64,000 nt of DNA from Symsagittifera roscoffensis (GCF_963678635.1 NC_087071.1:7517624-7581623); one strand, 5' to 3'. Shown: positions 46,996 through 57,290, counted from the stretch's first letter. Numbers and translations are program-made. Notes: generated from the sequence alone by a model not told the origin.

Positions 46996-47729
46996 ATTAG
47001 TATTTTCCATACAATCCAATTATGTAATTTCTGATTTTTGTTTTTCGTGTATGGGTTTGTATAAAAAAAAACTTTTGTGTGATTGGAGGTCAACCCAGGT
47101 GTAAGTAGGAACAAGCCTATTCCTCGTTATCAGAATTCCCGGGAGCTCACAGGCTTAAGATTATTAAGCTCTTCAGCGTTAACGAGTTTGTAGGCTCGCA
47201 AGAATAGATATTTTCATAAGCTTGACGTCTGAAAATATTTTTTGAGGTTAAGGCTTGAAAGGTCTTGGCATAGTGGAGTGACTTGCAAATATGCATAAAC
47301 TTGTTCTTCTTAAGTCAGACCATAAAAACGCCCACTCAGCCATGATAATATGTTCAACTTTTCAGTAGTAAAAAAATTGATTGTGTGGGAGGCGGTAGTG
47401 AAAGAGCATATAACTTTTTGTGATTGTTTCGACCAGCATTGTTTAATGTTTCAAAGCTTGGGTCGCCTGACCCAAATACCCTGATAGTTGACTTGAAAAT
47501 TATTGACTTAATTAACAGTTTTTTTGGTCGATAATTACAGAGTCAATGAGTTTCTTGATAATTGAAATAACAAAAATTGTGAGGTATGGATTGGCTTCGT
47601 GATATTTTAAACAAAAATTAGAAGAAAAACAGTCAGTTTATTGATAAATTAATGCATTCACTATTTTTTATTGAGAATCAAACACATGAACTTTTTGAAA
47701 TTGCATTTTTCTGCTTAGTGTGCAGAAAA

Positions 47730-47975
47730 GGGGGCAGTGGTGAAGTGGTTACGTCTCCGCCTCTCAATCGAAAGGTCGGATGTTCGAGGCCCACAAGGAT
47801 CCGTGCTCGTTACTCGAGGGTGAGGCAACATTACCCAGCCCAGAAAAATAACCAAAAAAATGCAAGTAGTTCTTAAGCAGGTGCACAACAGCAGTTCGCC
47901 GTGATGAGCTGTACAGCTCGTATGATGATCCTATCCCTCGTGGATAAATAATCTTGAGTAGTGTTGAACAATTAA
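47730..47975 (+). mobile_element. tRNA-derived SINE
   Basis: A tRNA-like head holds an A box (tggtgaagtgg, 47,738-47,748) and a B box (tgttcgaggcc, 47,781-47,791) 43 bases apart, as in a tRNA gene. The acceptor stem does not pair, so it is not a functional tRNA. A non-tRNA body of about 180 bp follows, ending in an AT-rich tail (gtggataaataatc onward). The A and B boxes would serve as an internal Pol III promoter. Confidence 0.6.
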
Positions 47976-48594
47976 CCCTTTCTCATTTCTGGACACCCTC
48001 ATTTCTGGTTGCTCTCTTATATTTAATTCTTATTATGATTCTTGCCAACCAAAATAATCAAACATTGTACCAAAAAATTTACCTCAATTCTAGGTCCTTT
48101 TCCAACTTCGCGACAGTTTTAGTGTGGTAACTTTTTGTCGCATTGTAGCGAGCAGATTTGACTCCCGCCCTAATGATATATGGAACCGTCGCTTCCATAC
48201 TCCCGAAGTTAACTGTGATCCGTCATCACCGTCCTGTTTCAGGTCATTAAAATCTTCAACTTATTTTACTGACTCCCACCCTGACTTTCATTTTTACGAT
48301 TTTTGTTTCAATCACTCTCCCTCCTATTTTTTCTATATGTAAGTTCTCTTCTCTACAATGAGCTTTGATTGCATTGTTCCTCTTTGCGTTCTGGACAAAT
48401 AGACAACCTCGTCACTACTTTCCAGGCACGTAGTTTTGAGGGTTGACATCGTTTAGCTCCCACCATTATCGCAGAATCTATTAGTAATTAATCCACCCTT
48501 TCTTCACAATTGTTAAAACATCCCTGGTGCTTCCTGCATTGACGGCTGGTTCAAATCCATTGTCAGCACTGATTGATTTCTTTAGAGCTGCAGT

Positions 48595-48860
48595 CCCGGA
48601 TCGAGATCTCGCTCAAAAATCGCTCAAGATATGAGCGGTTTGAGCGGTTTTCCAGCAAGATTTGAGCGGTTTGAGCGTTTTGAGCGGTTTGGGAGCTTTT
48701 GTTCGAAAAACCGCTCAAACCGCTGAAATCTTGCCTAAAAACTGATTGAAAACGGCTTATTTCATGGGGTGGAGCTTTAACGGTTTTTCAAGCTAATTTT
48801 GTGCGGTTTTTAAGCGGTTTTTGAGCGGTCTTTTAAAGAAAATCAATTAAAATCATCAAA
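48595..48860. repeat. GAGCGGTTT-rich repeat, left of the BEL element
   Basis: Many copies of gagcggtttgagcggttt and its complement aaccgctcaaaccgctc, alternating in orientation with 'caagattt' spacers. A related block lies at 61,545-61,760. Confidence 0.75.
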
Positions 48861-49416
48861 AGGCCTGGAAAAATCATCAAAAGGTCTAAAGTTACACAAA
48901 AATTTCTAATTGAACTCTAGGGTAATTTTTCGTGTAGTCGGCAGATTTGGTCCAGGTTATCCAGGCGTATGACTTCCAGCTGATGAGGAGGAGGGTCAAA
49001 CTGTTTTACAGATCTGACTGACAACTACGTGGTCAACTGCATCTCTGCAATCAGACGAGAAGCAGACGAAAAATCCCTGAGGTTAACTTAGTTCACATAC
49101 AGTTGAGGAAACGCTTTTAAAGGTCAAAATTTACCGCAAAATAATCAAGAACTGAAAATCAAATAAAAAGACATTTGCCGCCTGGTTTTGAAACTGAATG
49201 GACTTGTAGTTTCTTAAAGGAGTCTGATAATTTTTCAAGCCTTCTTAGCTTATTTCCTTTGTAACTTATTTCCTTTGTAATTCGTACCCGTGGCCTTTAG
49301 TCTTATTTGGGGTTTACGCTGAACACAAACGAGTAGAATGCATATAATACACTTAAGTTAAACAAATGGTCGAAGGATGACCAATTTCGACTTTTTCAGT
49401 CGAACCATGTCCGTTT

Positions 49417-49620
49417 TCGACTTTGTTTGACTTTACCGAATATTGTTCGAAAATGTTCAATTTTGTTCGACTTTGTTTGACTTTACCGAATATTGTTCGA
49501 AAATGTTCAATTTTGTTCGACTTTGTTGGACTATATCGGTTATTAATCGACTTTGCTCGACTTTACCGGACCTTGTTCAACTTTGTTCGACCTTTTCGGG
49601 AATTTTCCGCTTTTACCTGG
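49417..49620 (+). repeat. 50-bp tandem repeat of TTCGACTTT motifs
   Basis: The unit starting tcgactttgtttgacttt at 49,417 recurs at 49,467 exactly and at 49,517 with changes, then decays. Within it, 'ttcgacttt' itself recurs roughly every 12 bp. The 93-codon ORF here is a by-product. Confidence 0.85.
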
Positions 49621-50244
49621 AATTAGCTTCGATCGTGCGGCGTCAAGGACTAGTCTCCAATTGATTTTATTTCGCTTATTTCTTCAAAAATTTGTAAAAA
49701 GACTCGCAGTTTGCAGAATTTTACTCATGATCGAACTACTATTTGAGAAGAGCGATAATCACGTTAGTTGTTTTTCTCTACATTTGAGTTTTTTTCTCAA
49801 ATCAAAAATTGGGATAGGGTGTGATTTTACCTGAAAAATTGCCTCTACCATTTTTTTTACTGAGTACAGTCAAGCATTTTCAGCAGTGTTCAGAAAATTG
49901 GTGTTCCAAAATCTCTCTTTACACAAAAAATCTTGTTTTGGAAACGTTTTTTTTTCAAATTTATGTTTGATTTGAGAGGTTTCTAGCTTTCAGTTTTTGT
50001 GGTAACGAATTTGTTGTTGCCCTAAAAAATGCTTATGTTTTACACTGGGACCGTATGTAGGCCTTCACGCGGCGGTCCTGTATAAGATAAGCAAATATGT
50101 TGATATAGCTAACTGCTTATTAAACATACATATATACTGGATGATTTTGCAATGATGATAACGCTTATGCAAGCAAAAAATCCGACAAGAAATCCATTAC
50201 TTAAGCTTTGCGCGACCCATTTTGCGTTTTCGGTCGACTAAAGT

Positions 50245-50547
50245 TGTCTACCACATTTGAACTACTAATTTTGAACCACAAGCTAATTTTGCCACATTTT
50301 CGACATGATTATGCCGCCAATCCACAATTCTCCCGCGAATTAGACGATATTTACCACGAAACGACTTGATTCTTACCACCGAATGGAGAACTAAATTAGC
50401 CGACTTACTTAATGACATGAACTAAGCGCCAAATTAGTAAACTGAAAGGCTCAAAACTCAATAATCAAAAAGATATCATTAAAAGAAACAACTAAACTAC
50501 GATCTGAAATTGGAATCTTAATCAACCAAAACGTATTGCCATTGTCA
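50245..50547 (+). repeat. 5' LTR of the BEL/Pao element
   Basis: Begins TGTCTACCAC and ends CATTGTCA. It aligns with 61,199-61,452 along its whole length, apart from substitutions and one 44-bp segment absent from the 3' copy. A primer-binding-like site follows one base later. Confidence 0.8.
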
Positions 50548-50548
50548 T

Positions 50549-50561
50549 TGGCGCACAATAG
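50549..50561 (+). other. Primer-binding site (tRNA-complementary)
   Basis: tggcgcacaatag lies one base after the 5' LTR. A site starting TGGCGC directly after the LTR is usual for LTR retroelements, including BEL/Pao. The exact primer tRNA cannot be fixed. Confidence 0.5.
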
Positions 50562-50750
50562 TTTTTTTTTTGAAAAAAAGAAACCGAAACCAAGGTTTTT
50601 TTTTATTTGAAAAATCAACGAACCCATCCTTCTACTAACTAATCATATTGTTTACTTTTTTTTTCTTTTTTTTGCATTGTAAGAAAAAGATTAGGAGAAG
50701 TACAGATCATAATTGATTTCTTAACGGAATTGAAGATTTTGCTTGACGAT

Positions 50751-51669
50751 GCCAATAACGAAGCAGTTAGGATAATACGCACCGGAACGGACCAGCAAGA
50801 CTCAATCATTGAATGATTGAAAACTTTGAAAATTTTTTACCGAACGATCCAACTACGATCAAAATGATACGAGCGTACCCTCAACAACACTGCCACGTCT
50901 TCTTTAAACTCATCACGAGTAGCCAGCAACGTCTCGACGCCTTCAATAATACGAAAAGCCTTGGAAAATCTTCCCCTTCGACGCCAAACGGAAAGTTTAA
51001 CCCGTAGTACCACTACACAAAACGTCACCACGGACCAGGACACCCCGGACGATTTGCCACAAATTTCAGCAGAATTGCCAGCAATCATTAACGCTACTTC
51101 AAACCACAAATCAAATTCCGCCCAGGACAATTCAGTACTCCTACTTCGCCCCGGATCTAACAGCGACGCCAATACCTTGGATCATCGCATTCATCAATAA
51201 TAAACAGAAACTCTTGGAACTGAAACTGCCCATGGAACTCACCTCCATCCTAAGTCAAACCTCTCATTGCAGCAGCCGAACGCCGACTTGTCATAAAGTT
51301 CAAACCTTCAGCCGAACCACCCAGAAGCTCAACTTCAAGGAACGACTATAGAATTGAACAATGGAACTCAACTCCAAATCGACAATCAGCAATTGACAGC
51401 AACAGTGGGACAAAGACCGAACCTAGAAGCTCAACTTCATGAAACGTCACCGCACTCCAACCCTGGAACTCAAATCCAAGTTTTCAATCAGCAGATGAAC
51501 GCACCAGCAACCCGACAAAGAAATGTTTCAGCGCCAATATTTCTTCCGACAGCAACTTCAAAAGCAGCTCAGAGTCAAATGATTGGACAGCAAATCACAC
51601 ACCCAATTCTTGCTCCCCAGACAGCTAACCCCCCATATGGACTATACCAGCCTTCAAGCCAACAACAGA
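50751..51669 (+). pseudogene. BEL gag, N-terminal part
   Basis: Coding-like frames start soon after the PBS (possible ATG 50,751). They pass through at least two frames: 50,813-51,007, then 50,870-51,200 with SRVASNVSTPSIIRKALENL, then 51,354 onward. The last is rich in Gln and Asn and ends in QPSSQQQ at the target duplication of the inserted LINE. This last frame then continues open into the LINE. Gag forms the particle; the N-terminal part of BEL Gag is poorly conserved, so identification rests on position and on the zinc knuckles downstream of the LINE. Confidence 0.55.
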
Positions 51670-53000
51670 ACCCCAGTTCGAAGAGGAGTGCCTTCACGTG
51701 GCGAAATGGATTCCATACGAAACCTCCTCTCTTCGTGGATGGACCTTCACAGCCCCCCGGCCTGGAATGGACACCCACCAGTCGCGCGTCCGGGTTTTTG
51801 TCTAACAGGGGCGTGGTTCCAGCGCACGACCCCTGTGAGCTACTCAGAACTGGAGATGTCGAGTCCAACCCTGGTCCCAGTTGCTCGTCCTGCAATGTGA
51901 CCCTCCGCAGTGGCGCTCCGTCCTTGGAGTGCAGCGAGACCGGGTGCACTGCTAGATGCCACAAGAAGAAAGAATGCAGCGGGATGAGCAGATATGGGAG
52001 TCAACCAGAGTGGAGATGCCGGTCACACGGCGGGACCGTTGTAGAGCCTCCAACAGCAATCCCAGCACGGCCCAGCGGCACTTGTATCTGCTGCATGGGG
52101 ATTGTCCGCCCTCACAAACCAGGGCTCACGTGCAGCGAGCCCGAGTGTCAGGTGACGTGCCACAAGAAATGCAGCAAGCGTAGCAGATACGCCACGGGAG
52201 ACTGGAGCTGCCCCCAACACGACACCGCTCTGCTCCCGCCCTCTTTGGCGATTGCCGGCAGGGAGTTGAGCAGCCTCTCTTCTTCCCAGCCGGATCCCGA
52301 CTCGGGAGAGAAGCGCACCTGCCAAGGGTGCAAGAAGACGATTGCCCGTAACACGACGGGGATCGCTTGCGCAGACTGCAAAGGCCTGTTCCACAAGGTG
52401 TGTGTCGGCCGGCGCAGGTCTACGCGGGACGAGGTGGAGATGTACGCAGGCGGCCTGTCCTGGGCCTGCTGTTGTGTCCCCACTAACTCTGGCAGCAGAG
52501 CTAAGTTCGTGCCAAAAGGGACACTTAGACTCCTTCAGTGGAATGCTGACGGCATTAAACTAAAGATCAACGAACTCGGAGAAAGGATGAATAATCTGGA
52601 CGTGGATATCGCTCTGATGCTGGAGTCCAAGCTCCGCGAGAAAGACATGACTCCGAGGATCGAGGGATACAGCAAGGTCAGGGCAGACCGTAGAGGACCC
52701 AAACCAGGCGGCGGCCTCATCAGCTTCGTGAAGGAAGACATAGCTTTCGAGTCCCGCCCCTGTTGGAACCAGATGACGGGTAACGTGGAGTCGTCCCGCC
52801 TCAAAATCCGGCTGAGCAAGAAAAGCTGGATCACGCTCCACAATCTCTACAATCCGCCCAACAGGGACACGAACACCAAGGAAGTGTTGGTTCTTGACAA
52901 CCTCCCAGCTGACAAGGACAGCTTCCTCGGGGCGACCTCAATGGCCACTCCCAGCTGTGGGACCAGTCACAGCCTCAAGACAGCAGAGGAGATCGTTTAG
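51354..53000 (+). CDS. Chimeric ORF: BEL Gag tail, 2A-like peptide, PHD fingers, start of endonuclease
   Basis: One 548-codon open frame crosses the BEL/LINE junction at 51,669/51,670. Residues 1-105 are the Gln-rich Gag. The 2A-like CELLRTGDVESNPGP is at residues 161-175 (51,834-51,878). Three PHD-type fingers start near residues 178 (CSSC), 244 (CICC) and 323 (CQGC). The endonuclease starts at about 389 (LRLLQWNADG) and has ESKL and GGGLISFV motifs. A 2A peptide makes the ribosome skip the Gly-Pro bond, so the Gag leader and the PHD-endonuclease part would be released as separate proteins. The frame leaves the endonuclease at about 52,930, where GDLNGHSQLWD continues in another frame. The start chosen is the Gag ATG at 51,354. 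Confidence 0.75.
   Translation: MNNGTQLQIDNQQLTATVGQRPNLEAQLHETSPHSNPGTQIQVFNQQMNAPATRQRNVSAPIFLPTATSKAAQSQMIGQQITHPILAPQTANPPYGLYQPSSQQQNPSSKRSAFTWRNGFHTKPPLFVDGPSQPPGLEWTPTSRASGFLSNRGVVPAHDPCELLRTGDVESNPGPSCSSCNVTLRSGAPSLECSETGCTARCHKKKECSGMSRYGSQPEWRCRSHGGTVVEPPTAIPARPSGTCICCMGIVRPHKPGLTCSEPECQVTCHKKCSKRSRYATGDWSCPQHDTALLPPSLAIAGRELSSLSSSQPDPDSGEKRTCQGCKKTIARNTTGIACADCKGLFHKVCVGRRRSTRDEVEMYAGGLSWACCCVPTNSGSRAKFVPKGTLRLLQWNADGIKLKINELGERMNNLDVDIALMLESKLREKDMTPRIEGYSKVRADRRGPKPGGGLISFVKEDIAFESRPCWNQMTGNVESSRLKIRLSKKSWITLHNLYNPPNRDTNTKEVLVLDNLPADKDSFLGATSMATPSCGTSHSLKTAEEIV
51646..51669 (+). repeat. Target-site duplication, left copy (24 bp)
   Basis: Begins accagccttcaagcc; identical to 56,070-56,093. 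It marks the left edge of the LINE insertion. Confidence 0.9.
51834..51878 (+). other. 2A-like ribosome-skipping peptide in the LINE ORF
   Basis: Codons spell CELLRTGDVESNPGP. The core D-V/I-E-x-N-P-G-P is complete, and the upstream Leu-Leu and Gly fit active 2A sequences. The separation point is between Gly (51,873-51,875) and Pro (51,876-51,878). It lies just before the first PHD finger, i.e. at the N-terminus of the LINE protein, as in other 2A-bearing LINEs. Confidence 0.85.
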
Positions 53001-53290
53001 AGGAGTGGATGGCCGACAACGACCTCGTGTGCGCCAACATGGGTCGGCCACTCGCGTCAACCGGGAAACTGCAGGCCTGAGCTCGCCCGACGTCTTCTTA
53101 ACTCAGTCGAGCTGGAGAAGCAAGACTGAGTGGACGGTCGGTGAGTGTTTGGGATCGGACCACCTCCCTGTGGTGATCACCATCAGATGCACCGTCGGCC
53201 AGTTTCCGCAGTTGGATAAGAACGCCCGTTGGAAGAAGAAGGATGTCAACTGGGCCGCCTTCTCCTCTGCGGTGGAAGAGCCAGCCAGCC
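52930..53290 (+). pseudogene. LINE endonuclease, C-terminal half (frame-shifted)
   Basis: Motifs continue out of frame with the PHD part: GDLNGHSQLWD (near 52,930), then after another shift SPDVFLTQSSW (53,086 onward) and LGSDHLPVVITI (53,149-53,184). GD-x-N and SDH are standard APE-endonuclease catalytic motifs. Two frameshifts within 150 bases show the domain is dead. The endonuclease nicks target DNA to prime reverse transcription. Confidence 0.75.
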
Positions 53291-53910
53291 AGCAGCTGGA
53301 ACCCACTGGACACAGTTCACAGAAGAGCCAAGAAGTTCACGGAAGACATCCTGAGTGCTGCCAAGGAGCACGTGGGGAAGACGAAGCCCGGCAAACATCG
53401 CAACGCGGGCATTTCTGCGACCGTCAGAGCCTTGGTCAAGAAAAGGAACTTCTTCCGCAGGCGGATCAACACCCACCGCCAAGAATGGGTCACCGCCTGC
53501 GGAGAGGTTACCGAAGCCGTGTCTGCGGAAAAAGAGAAAAGGTGGACCGAATTTGTCGACACCTTAGAGTCTTCCAAGGACTACAAGAAGACGTGGGGCA
53601 TCCTTGGCTCAATCAACGGCAAACCGGACTCGTGCTGCCCTAACGAGGCGATCCGGCACAACGGCAAGATCCTTGTCTCTAACGAGAGCAAAGCCGATAC
53701 CTTCGCTGCTCATTATGCCAAGGTGAGCAAGCTGGAGTTCTCTAGAGAGAAAAGGGAGAAAAACAGACTTGCCAAGATCAGAGATAACGCCCCCAGCGTG
53801 GAAGACAGCTCCACAGCAGAATTCAGAATTGAGGAGCTGAACAGAGCCATCAAGAAGATGAGGAAGAACGGAGCGGCTGGCCCCGACGACATCCCCCAGC
53901 TTCCTGAAAG
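53290..53910 (+). pseudogene. LINE linker between endonuclease and RT
   Basis: The frame of the 53,243-54,292 ORF is read here: basic (KKFTEDILSAAKEHVG, KKRNFFRRRI), then Glu/Lys-rich, ending in RAIKKMRKNGAAGPDDIP near 53,850-53,903. This last segment is the RT-0 block that precedes the RT fingers in LINEs. After it, a frame shift leads into the RT ORF at 53,913. Confidence 0.7.
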
Positions 53911-53912
53911 CC

Positions 53913-55103
53913 TTGGGACCTCTAGCGAGGGGGGAGTTGCTGGGGATCTTCAACCAGTCGCTCCACGAGTCGGAAGTGCCGCAGGCTTGCCGGAATGCGA
54001 CCATCATTCCTTTGCTGAAGGCAGGGAAACCAGCGGGCTCGATCGAGTCGTACCGTCCCGTCAGCCTCACCTCCTGCATCGTGAAGACCATGGAACGGAT
54101 GGTTCACACTCGTCTGTACCATCTGGCGGAGGCCAGGGGCATCTTCAACCATTCGCAGGTCGGCTTCAGGAAAAACAGAAGTTGCGAAGACCAGCTCCTG
54201 CGGATGATCCAGGACGTCAGCGACGGCTTCCAAGAGAAGAAACCGATACGGACCGTCATGGCTCTCCTGGAACTTTCCCGGGCCTACGATAGGGTGTGGA
54301 AAGAAGATCTCATCCTCACCCTCATCGACTCAGGCGTCCCTCTCAAGTTGGTGAGATGGTTCAACGCCTTCCTCAGCAACAGGCAATTCCAAGTGATGTT
54401 CAACGGCAGCCTTAGCCGCACCAGATGGCTGATCCACGGAGTTCCGCAGGGAGCTGTGACCTCCCCCCTGCTGTTCATCTTTTACATCAGCTCCTTGCCT
54501 GATGAGATCAAAGAACTTGTCAACGATAGTCTCTTCGCTGACGACCTCACCATCTGGTCCAGCCAGGACAACAAAGAAGAAGCTAGCAGATACGTCCAAC
54601 TGGCTGTCCAGCAGATCGGAGAATGGTGCAAGAAGAAGAAGATGCTCCTCAGTGAGAAGAGCGTGGTCACCTTCTTCTACTCTAGCTCCGGGGACGCCAG
54701 ATGGAAGCCGGACATTACGATGGGGGGTAATACCTTCAAGCTCGATCCCTGCCCCAAACTCCTGGGGCTGGTGATCAACAGGACCCTGTCCTTCCAGCAG
54801 CACGTCGACAAGGTGGTCGACAAGGTTCGCAAACGTTGCAACCTCCTGGCCTGCTTGGGGACTTCAAACTGGGGCTGGAGGAAGAAACCCTTGGGGAGAG
54901 CGTTTCTTGCCACCCAGCGGAGCATCATGGACTTTGCCGTCTCTGACTGGCAACCATGGCTCTCCAAAACCCAGATGGACAGACTCGACCGCACCCAGAA
55001 CCAGGCCCTCCGTCGGGTTACTGGGCAAGCCGCCTCCACTCCAGTGGATCTGTTCCACCCTCCCCAACGAGCTCGCCGACAGGGAGCCCCTTCCCACCAT
55101 TGA
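53913..55103 (+). CDS. LINE reverse transcriptase domain
   Basis: A 396-codon frame. RT blocks are visible as ATIIPLLKAGKPAG, SYRPVSLTSCIVKTMERM, QVGFRKNRSCEDQLL, GVPQGAVTSPLLF and the catalytic LFADDLTIW (YADD with Phe; near 54,530), followed by LGLVINRTLSFQQHV of the thumb. The expected Asp in the block before GVPQG is retained in the RAYDRVW segment, which reads ELSRAYDRVW. The domain is intact over this stretch, but the flanking domains are in other frames, so no full protein can be made from this copy. It reverse-transcribes LINE RNA at the nicked target. Confidence 0.88.
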   Translation: MGPLARGELLGIFNQSLHESEVPQACRNATIIPLLKAGKPAGSIESYRPVSLTSCIVKTMERMVHTRLYHLAEARGIFNHSQVGFRKNRSCEDQLLRMIQDVSDGFQEKKPIRTVMALLELSRAYDRVWKEDLILTLIDSGVPLKLVRWFNAFLSNRQFQVMFNGSLSRTRWLIHGVPQGAVTSPLLFIFYISSLPDEIKELVNDSLFADDLTIWSSQDNKEEASRYVQLAVQQIGEWCKKKKMLLSEKSVVTFFYSSSGDARWKPDITMGGNTFKLDPCPKLLGLVINRTLSFQQHVDKVVDKVRKRCNLLACLGTSNWGWRKKPLGRAFLATQRSIMDFAVSDWQPWLSKTQMDRLDRTQNQALRRVTGQAASTPVDLFHPPQRARRQGAPSHH

Positions 55104-55194
55104 GGAAGAGGTTTGGACCCCACAGAGACGTTGGCGGGTCAACAACACCGTCGGAGGCTTGGGACGCTCCGAAGAGACGAAACAGAAGGCGACC

Positions 55195-55720
55195 GAGACG
55201 ATTCGGAACATCGACGCCACATGGACCATCTACACAGACGGATCCGCCAAAGATGGGACTAGGGACGGAGAGTCAGCAATAGTTGTTACGACAGGTGACC
55301 CCCTCGACCCTCAAACCATCTTCTCCGAGACGATTCGCGGCAGGATGCTCACCTCCTCGTTTGACGAAGCGAAAGAGGCACTGGGAGCTGCAGTTATTTG
55401 GCTGGAGGATAACAACCCGAACAACAGTGACAAGGGCCTTATTTGCACTGATAGCCAAGCCCTGACATCGGCTCTGGCAAACGACAGCAGAGAAGTGAGT
55501 AACATCACTAGAGAACTTGACACGCTCAACCGTGAGATCATCATTCAGTGTATCCCTAGTGGGCATTGTAGGGAACGAGAGGGCCGACGCTCTGGCCAAT
55601 GAAACCTCTGGGTTGAAGGAGAGAGCAAAACCAACCACCTACAAGAGCGCCGTAGCCACCATCAAACGTACGATTAAAGATCCAAGCCCCTCTCACGCCA
55701 GAACAGCTCAAGTCTACCAA
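55195..55720 (+). pseudogene. LINE RNase H domain
   Basis: WTIYTDGSAKDG (first Asp, 55,220-55,255), SSFDEAKEALGA (Glu position), ICTDSQALTSAL (second Asp, near 55,442), then after one frame shift IVGNERADALANE (last Asp, near 55,565). All four acidic positions of RNase HI are present in order. One frame shift lies before the domain and one inside it. In I-type LINEs this domain removes the RNA strand. Confidence 0.82.
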
Positions 55721-55774
55721 AAGCTGTCATGAGAACGTGACGAAAAGACCCTTCTGTCGAGAAGAGACGCAGTC

Positions 55775-55985
55775 ATGCTAGCCAGGCTCCGCTCTGGACA
55801 CAGCATGCTCTTGGCCAGGTATAGGACCCTGATGAACCCCGCCGAGAGCCCCTCCTGTCCCAGATGCGAGGAGGCCAACGAAACAGTGGAACACGGCTCC
55901 TCGATTGTCGGGGACGCTAGCGGCCAGACAAGAAATTTTCGGACGCACGACGGTGGAATTGTCAATTATCACCGAGGACCCTGAA
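55775..55985 (+). pseudogene. LINE C-terminal Cys/His motif
   Basis: The frame reads SPSCPRCEEANETVEH and then loses the last expected Cys. A CP-x-C ... E-T-x-x-H motif at the C-terminus is common in I, R1 and Jockey-type LINEs. A non-coding 3' segment with an (GAAA)n tail follows. Confidence 0.65.
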
Positions 55986-56037
55986 GGTGCGGTCGCGCTG
56001 GCGAAGCGGACCCTTGGGAAAACTTCGGCGCACCCAC

Positions 56038-56061
56038 AATGAAAGAAAGAAAGAAAGAAAG
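56038..56061 (+). repeat. (GAAA)n tail of the LINE
   Basis: Five to six GAAA units end the LINE just before the right target duplication; a short gacatcag-like remnant lies between. A microsatellite 3' end instead of poly(A) is known in several LINE groups. Confidence 0.85.
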
Positions 56062-56069
56062 ACATCAGA

Positions 56070-56093
56070 ACCAGCCTTCAAGCCAACAACAGA
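56070..56093 (+). repeat. Target-site duplication, right copy (24 bp)
   Basis: Exact copy of 51,646-51,669. The BEL gag sequence resumes after it. Confidence 0.9.
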
Positions 56094-57290
56094 GGACACA
56101 TAATCCGAATAGCGCCTTTAGACCCATCTTGATGATTGGAAATCAGAATTCAACCAATCATCTCCCCACCAACGTGTTCAGTGGACACCAGACGACAGCT
56201 AAGGGTATCACAAACATCAACGGAGTACCGATACCAGCACAACCAGCACTACTGCCAACAAACCAAGGAGATCAACGAACAGCAACAAATTGGACCTCCC
56301 GCCAGCCGACCCTGACTCACCAATGTACACAACCTGCCATTCGATCGTACCAGGAAGGGTTTCCGGGAACCACGACAGCATACAACCCTAGGAACATGTC
56401 GATGTCATCAACAACAGCCTTCACTCATGCAGGCTGCAGGGGACCAACAGGAACAACTTACCCAAATATCAACCGACATCCCCTTCATCAACATGCAGTC
56501 CATCAACATGCAGCACATCAGAACCAGCCGACTTATTTTCCGATTCCGACCAACCTTGGAACAGCACCGACAGACCACAACCACAGACAATGGTCGATAC
56601 ATTCACGACACTTGGATTCCAGCACGATCTATACTCTACGACAAATGTCCAAACAGTTTTGTCAAAACTGCCTACCCCTTGCCGACTAGAATGGAATAGA
56701 TACAATCTGCAATGCAACATCAGACAACTATCACTCATCAACCTCACCATTTGGTTCAACATCTACGCCGAAGCATGCAACGATTTGCCGAGCAACAGCA
56801 ACAACAACAACACCAGAAACAGCAGCAGCAACAACTATAACAGAAGCAACACTCAAGGATCATCATCCAATGGTCACACCCACCAACATGGACCGTCGGA
56901 TCACCGCGCCAATCAGAACAACCGGAACCAGTAACGCAGCCAGCAGCAACATAAATCTGGACAAAAGGATCAACGACGAGATTTTTGCCCGGAGAAACGC
57001 AATTGCCAGTACCTTGGAAAATGCCAACACTTCATGGCAATGAACCCAAATGACAGATTACAGCATGCCAGGGACCTACAACTATGTTTCAACTGCCTCA
57101 GCCCCCACAAGTTCGCCGACTGTAAATCAACGCAAACCTGCCGGACGGACGGATGCAGTAAGAAACACCACACACTTCTGCACAACAGCAGCCCCTACAA
57201 CTCGACGACACAGAGGGAGACAGCCAATCGGAACTCCAGACAACATGACGACACCACCAACTGCAGCACCAGCATAAGCAGAAGGAAATC
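56070..57290 (+). pseudogene. BEL gag, C-terminal part with zinc knuckles
   Basis: It resumes with QPSSQQQRTHNPN and continues through Gln/Asn/Thr-rich sequence in frame to 56,689, then in other frames (a Asn/Ser run near 56,800-56,850). Near 57,085-57,180 it reads LCFNCLSPHKFADCKS followed by CRTDGCSKKHHTLLH. These Cys/His knuckles are characteristic of BEL/Pao Gag and bind nucleic acid. Broken by frame shifts. Confidence 0.78.

Larger units (their letters stand above)
51670..56069 (+). mobile_element. APE-type LINE with 2A-like peptide, PHD fingers and RNase H
   Basis: About 4.4 kb between perfect 24-bp target duplications, in sense with the BEL element. It ends in a (GAAA)n tail (56,038-56,061) in place of poly(A). 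Much more GC-rich than the rest of the window. Domain order: 2A-like peptide, three Cys/His PHD-type fingers, apurinic-type endonuclease, RT with FADD, RNase H, C-terminal CPRC...H motif. RNase H after RT is found in the I, Ingi, R1/LOA and Tad groups; 2A-like peptides are known in several metazoan LINE clades and in trypanosome ingi. The clade is not decided. The coding region has several frameshifts. The 5' end may be truncated, because no ATG precedes the 2A in frame within the LINE. Confidence 0.88.

Noticed and set aside
47730-47803. A functional tRNA gene
   Set aside because: A and B boxes are present but the acceptor stem does not pair and a SINE-like body follows.
51575-51964. Minus-strand and alternate-frame ORFs across the LINE (for example 51,575-51,964; 52,023-52,394; 54,677-55,123)
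   Set aside because: Shadows of the GC-rich LINE coding strand. All recognisable domains are on the plus strand.
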